Below, in pieces: positions 30,883-33,015 of a stretch of 33,015 nucleotides of DNA; position 1 is the first letter of the stretch; each line of letters begins with the position of its first letter. This DNA is from Halieaceae bacterium (GTDB lineage: Bacteria; Pseudomonadota; Gammaproteobacteria; Pseudomonadales; Halieaceae), in assembly GCA_024224435.1 (NCBI GenBank), contig JAAENL010000153.1:1-33015 (forward strand), written 5' to 3'. The translations under genes were made by a program, and so were the position numbers. The notes beneath the pieces were generated by a model. That model was not told the origin of the DNA. It worked only from the letters and a program-made list of their open reading frames with translations, and did no database searches.

Positions 30883-30919
30883 TGGCCGTAATTCACTGAT
30901 ACTTTAGGCATTATTCGTC

Positions 30920-30937
30920 CGGGCGTGGCTACGCCCG
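30920..30937 (+). other. Hairpin between asd and fimV
   Basis: CGGGCGT (30920-30926) and ACGCCCG (30931-30937) form a perfect 7-bp stem with a GGCT loop, 37 bp after the asd stop. It lacks a T run, so it may be a partial terminator or an mRNA-stabilising element rather than a full stop signal. Confidence 0.45.
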
Positions 30938-31052
30938 ATGTTCAGTTGGGCCTACCTCTACTGCGGGTATCGCGCGACGGCTAACGGCAACGCAAGCCCG
31001 TTTTGGTCGGAACCGAGTGGCTGGTGTCAAGGTAGTCAGCCTTTATTTGCGG

Positions 31053-31058
31053 TATAAA
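31053..31058 (+). promoter_or_regulatory. Possible -10 element for fimV
   Basis: TATAAA (five of six to TATAAT) lies 16 bp before the fimV ATG; no good -35 hexamer was found, and the short distance makes it doubtful. Confidence 0.2.
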
Positions 31059-31074
31059 ATAACAAGGGGCTGTT

Positions 31075-33015
31075 ATGGCTCGAAAGCAAAAATTGGCGGC
31101 TGCGGTGTTGGCCATGGGGTGTCTTTACGCCAGCACAACAATAGCGCTCGGGCTTGGTGACCTGCAACTCGAATCTTTCTTGAACCAGCCCCTGAAAGCC
31201 GTCGTTAACTTGCGCAACGAGGAAGGACTCTCTGAGGATCAGATTCGCGTTAGCCTCGCGACCTCAGAAGATTTTGGCAAGCTGGGCGTTGACCGCGACT
31301 ATTTCCTCACCACCATCAATTTTGACGTAGTCGTCGACGATAGTGGCAATGCGCGTATTGTAATTTCCACGGATCAACCTGTGCTGGAGCCCTATCTCGA
31401 TTTTATCGTGGAGGCACGATGGCCTAGCGGGCGGCTGTTGCGCGAGTATACAGTTCTCATTGATCCTCCGGTTTATTCTGAAGCGCCTGTCGTTATTTCC
31501 GCCAGCGAAACCGTTGCCGCACTAGACAATACTTCAGTGGCGCAAGGCACCAAGCCAACTGGTCTGTTCGGTGCTGATCCTGTGGGTGGCGAAAAAAAAG
31601 AGTCAGGACAGGCACAGGGCAGTGAGGCGAGTTACTCCGGCACGCGGGTTGATATAGCCGAATCCCGTCTCGATTCGGGCGAGATGCCCCAGCGGGACTT
31701 CAACGCCAGTGCCGCTTCAGCGCCTGCACCCGGTGTGCGCTACATGATCGGTCGGGACGATACGCTCTGGGACATCGCAAGTCGCGCCAGGCCTGCGGGC
31801 ACCTCGGTCCACCAGGAGATGCTTGACATACAGCGCCTTAATCCGAATGCCTTTATCAATGGCAATATCAACAGGATAAAGGCGGGTTATATTGTCTATC
31901 TTCCCTCGCCCAACGATATCAGCTCCGCCGATAGGCCCGCAGCGCTCGCAGAAGTCGACCGGCAGAATGCCGCTTGGCGTGAGGGCCGAGACGACCAGTT
32001 TTCCGCTGACAGTGGGCCCTCCCTGAGGATTTCTGCGGAGTCGGACAGTAGTGCTACCGAGGCACCCGAGCAGGTGGGGTCGACGAGCGTTGACGAGCCC
32101 GCAGTAGAGGCGCCTCAGGCGGATGAGTCATCCGGTACGCCGGGCGATGCTGCTGTCGCAATCGGAATCGATGCGGAGCGCCTCGCAGCGTTAGAGGACC
32201 AGTTGGAGACTCTCAAACGGATTATTAGCTTAAAAAACGACCAGATATCGGCGTTGCAGAACGCCCTGGCGGAAGCGGACGTTGAGGCTGAAACTCTGGT
32301 CGCAGAGCTTGAACTTAAAACATTGGAGAGCGGCCCCCAGGATGCGGCACTCACTGACGCTTTGGACGGTGGAATACAGCCAATCGACGCTGCGCCTGCT
32401 GGTGAGCAATTTGATGATGTGGTGGCGCGGTCAGAGATCGAGGAAACAGCGGTCGATTTAGAAGCTCTCGCTGCGATGGATGAGGCCGCTGAGGTGGATG
32501 AGGCCGCTCAGTTGGCGGCGCTGCCAGAAAATCCAGAGCCTGTATCAAGGATGCCCGAAGCGGAGAAGAAGCAATCCGAGAAGGCGTCCGAGGTTGAGTC
32601 CAGTGCCAGCAACACACTGCTCTATGCGGCGGGGGCGCTGCTAGCGGGCTTGGTGGCGGCCTACGTATTCATCCGTCGTCGCAGGGCGGGGGCGGCAGAG
32701 GACGATGCGTTTAGCGACGTCGAGCTGAAACAACAGAGCTTCGACGAAGACGATGTATTTGATGCTGCAGAGACTCCCTCAGCAGAGGAGCCCCGTGTCA
32801 CGCCCGACAACCGCGGTTATGGAGAGCATAAACACGACCACTATGCTTCCGACGTGGATGCCTCAGATGCATTGGCCGAGGCAGATATCTATGTCGCCTA
32901 TGGCCGTCACCCTCAGGCGATCGATTTGCTGAACAATGCGTTGAATGCCGAGCCGAATATCCCGGTCTACCGGCTCAAGCTGCTCGAGATATATGTCGAT
33001 TTGCAGAACGAGGGT
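31075..33015 (+). CDS. fimV: FimV, peptidoglycan-binding polar hub protein (3' end outside window)
   Basis: The frame runs from ATG 31075 (AAGGGG five bases before it) to the right edge, 647 codons without a stop. A signal peptide (ending near TTIALG, about residue 26) leads into the conserved FimV N-terminal periplasmic region (LGLGDLQLESFLNQPLKA...). A LysM domain for peptidoglycan is at about 222-280 (VRYMIGRDDTLWDIASRA... GYIVYLP). A coiled coil lies at about 367-415, an acidic Ala-rich linker follows, and one membrane span is at about 512-533 followed by RRRR. The cytoplasmic part has the first TPR helix (ALAEADIYVAYGRHPQAIDLL, about 597). FimV organises polar pili, type II secretion and cyclic-AMP signalling in Pseudomonas. 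Position after asd agrees with that genus. Confidence 0.92.
   Translation, partial: MARKQKLAAAVLAMGCLYASTTIALGLGDLQLESFLNQPLKAVVNLRNEEGLSEDQIRVSLATSEDFGKLGVDRDYFLTTINFDVVVDDSGNARIVISTDQPVLEPYLDFIVEARWPSGRLLREYTVLIDPPVYSEAPVVISASETVAALDNTSVAQGTKPTGLFGADPVGGEKKESGQAQGSEASYSGTRVDIAESRLDSGEMPQRDFNASAASAPAPGVRYMIGRDDTLWDIASRARPAGTSVHQEMLDIQRLNPNAFINGNINRIKAGYIVYLPSPNDISSADRPAALAEVDRQNAAWREGRDDQFSADSGPSLRISAESDSSATEAPEQVGSTSVDEPAVEAPQADESSGTPGDAAVAIGIDAERLAALEDQLETLKRIISLKNDQISALQNALAEADVEAETLVAELELKTLESGPQDAALTDALDGGIQPIDAAPAGEQFDDVVARSEIEETAVDLEALAAMDEAAEVDEAAQLAALPENPEPVSRMPEAEKKQSEKASEVESSASNTLLYAAGALLAGLVAAYVFIRRRRAGAAEDDAFSDVELKQQSFDEDDVFDAAETPSAEEPRVTPDNRGYGEHKHDHYASDVDASDALAEADIYVAYGRHPQAIDLLNNALNAEPNIPVYRLKLLEIYVDLQNEG
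32477..32512 (+). repeat. 18-bp tandem repeat inside fimV
   Basis: Two adjacent near-identical 18-bp units, each beginning TGGATGAGGCCGCT, encode (M/V)DEAA(E/Q) twice in the acidic linker. This is probably a recent in-frame duplication or slippage site. Confidence 0.65.

Overview
The window looks like chromosomal DNA of a marine gammaproteobacterium, most plausibly of the Halieaceae (OM60/NOR5) or a close cellvibrionad relative. The main evidence is the leuC-leuD-asd-fimV order with a divergent LysR gene, which is a Pseudomonas-like arrangement. RlmKL as a single fused protein, PPDK, and a rich set of acyl-CoA, LLM-oxidoreductase and epoxide-hydrolase genes fit the same group. This taxonomic call is inferred from gene content and was not searched. 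Coding density is high. I see no tRNA, rRNA, CRISPR array, insertion sequence or prophage gene.

Layout. 1-2470: the C-terminal part of an acyl-CoA dehydrogenase, then a membrane-anchored amidohydrolase. 2656-4245: a degenerate RecB-like (TM0106-type) protein with a long disordered tail. 4255-7879 (minus): epoxide hydrolase, a small basic conserved protein, a secreted HExxH metallopeptidase and a metallo-beta-lactamase-fold hydrolase. 8015-9031 (plus): PlsC-like acyltransferase plus a small membrane protein. 9160-10344: thiolase with a clear terminator. 10678-12874: a YdjM-like membrane protein converging with a class V aminotransferase. 13071-14213: a short, divergent YidC/Oxa1-type insertase. 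14454-17060 (minus): pyruvate phosphate dikinase. 17229-19326: two divergent luciferase-like (F420-type) oxidoreductases with a perfect palindrome between them.

19417-21993 holds three tandem genes of unknown role: a lipoprotein, a secreted protein and an HTH protein with a histone-H1-like tail. They end at a terminator. 22072-24249 is rlmL. 24250-24563 is a gene-free convergent gap with two perfect DnaA boxes facing each other, a third near-match, an IHF-like site and AT-rich direct repeats. 24564-26733: an MDR-family reductase (minus), a flavodoxin-like reductase and a hotdog thioesterase. 26711-33015: a LysR regulator divergent from leuC-leuD-asd, followed by fimV, which runs off the right edge.

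How genes work together: most of the left half is typical of lipid and aromatic/terpenoid carbon metabolism (acyl-CoA dehydrogenase, thiolase, hotdog thioesterase, epoxide hydrolase, LLM enzymes, acyltransferase). The right end is amino-acid biosynthesis (leucine and the aspartate family) coupled by position to cell-pole/pilus assembly through FimV. The observations most worth checking are the DnaA-box gap, the RecB-like protein that has lost its iron-sulfur and catalytic residues, the orphan YidC paralogue and the unknown three-gene envelope/HTH cluster.
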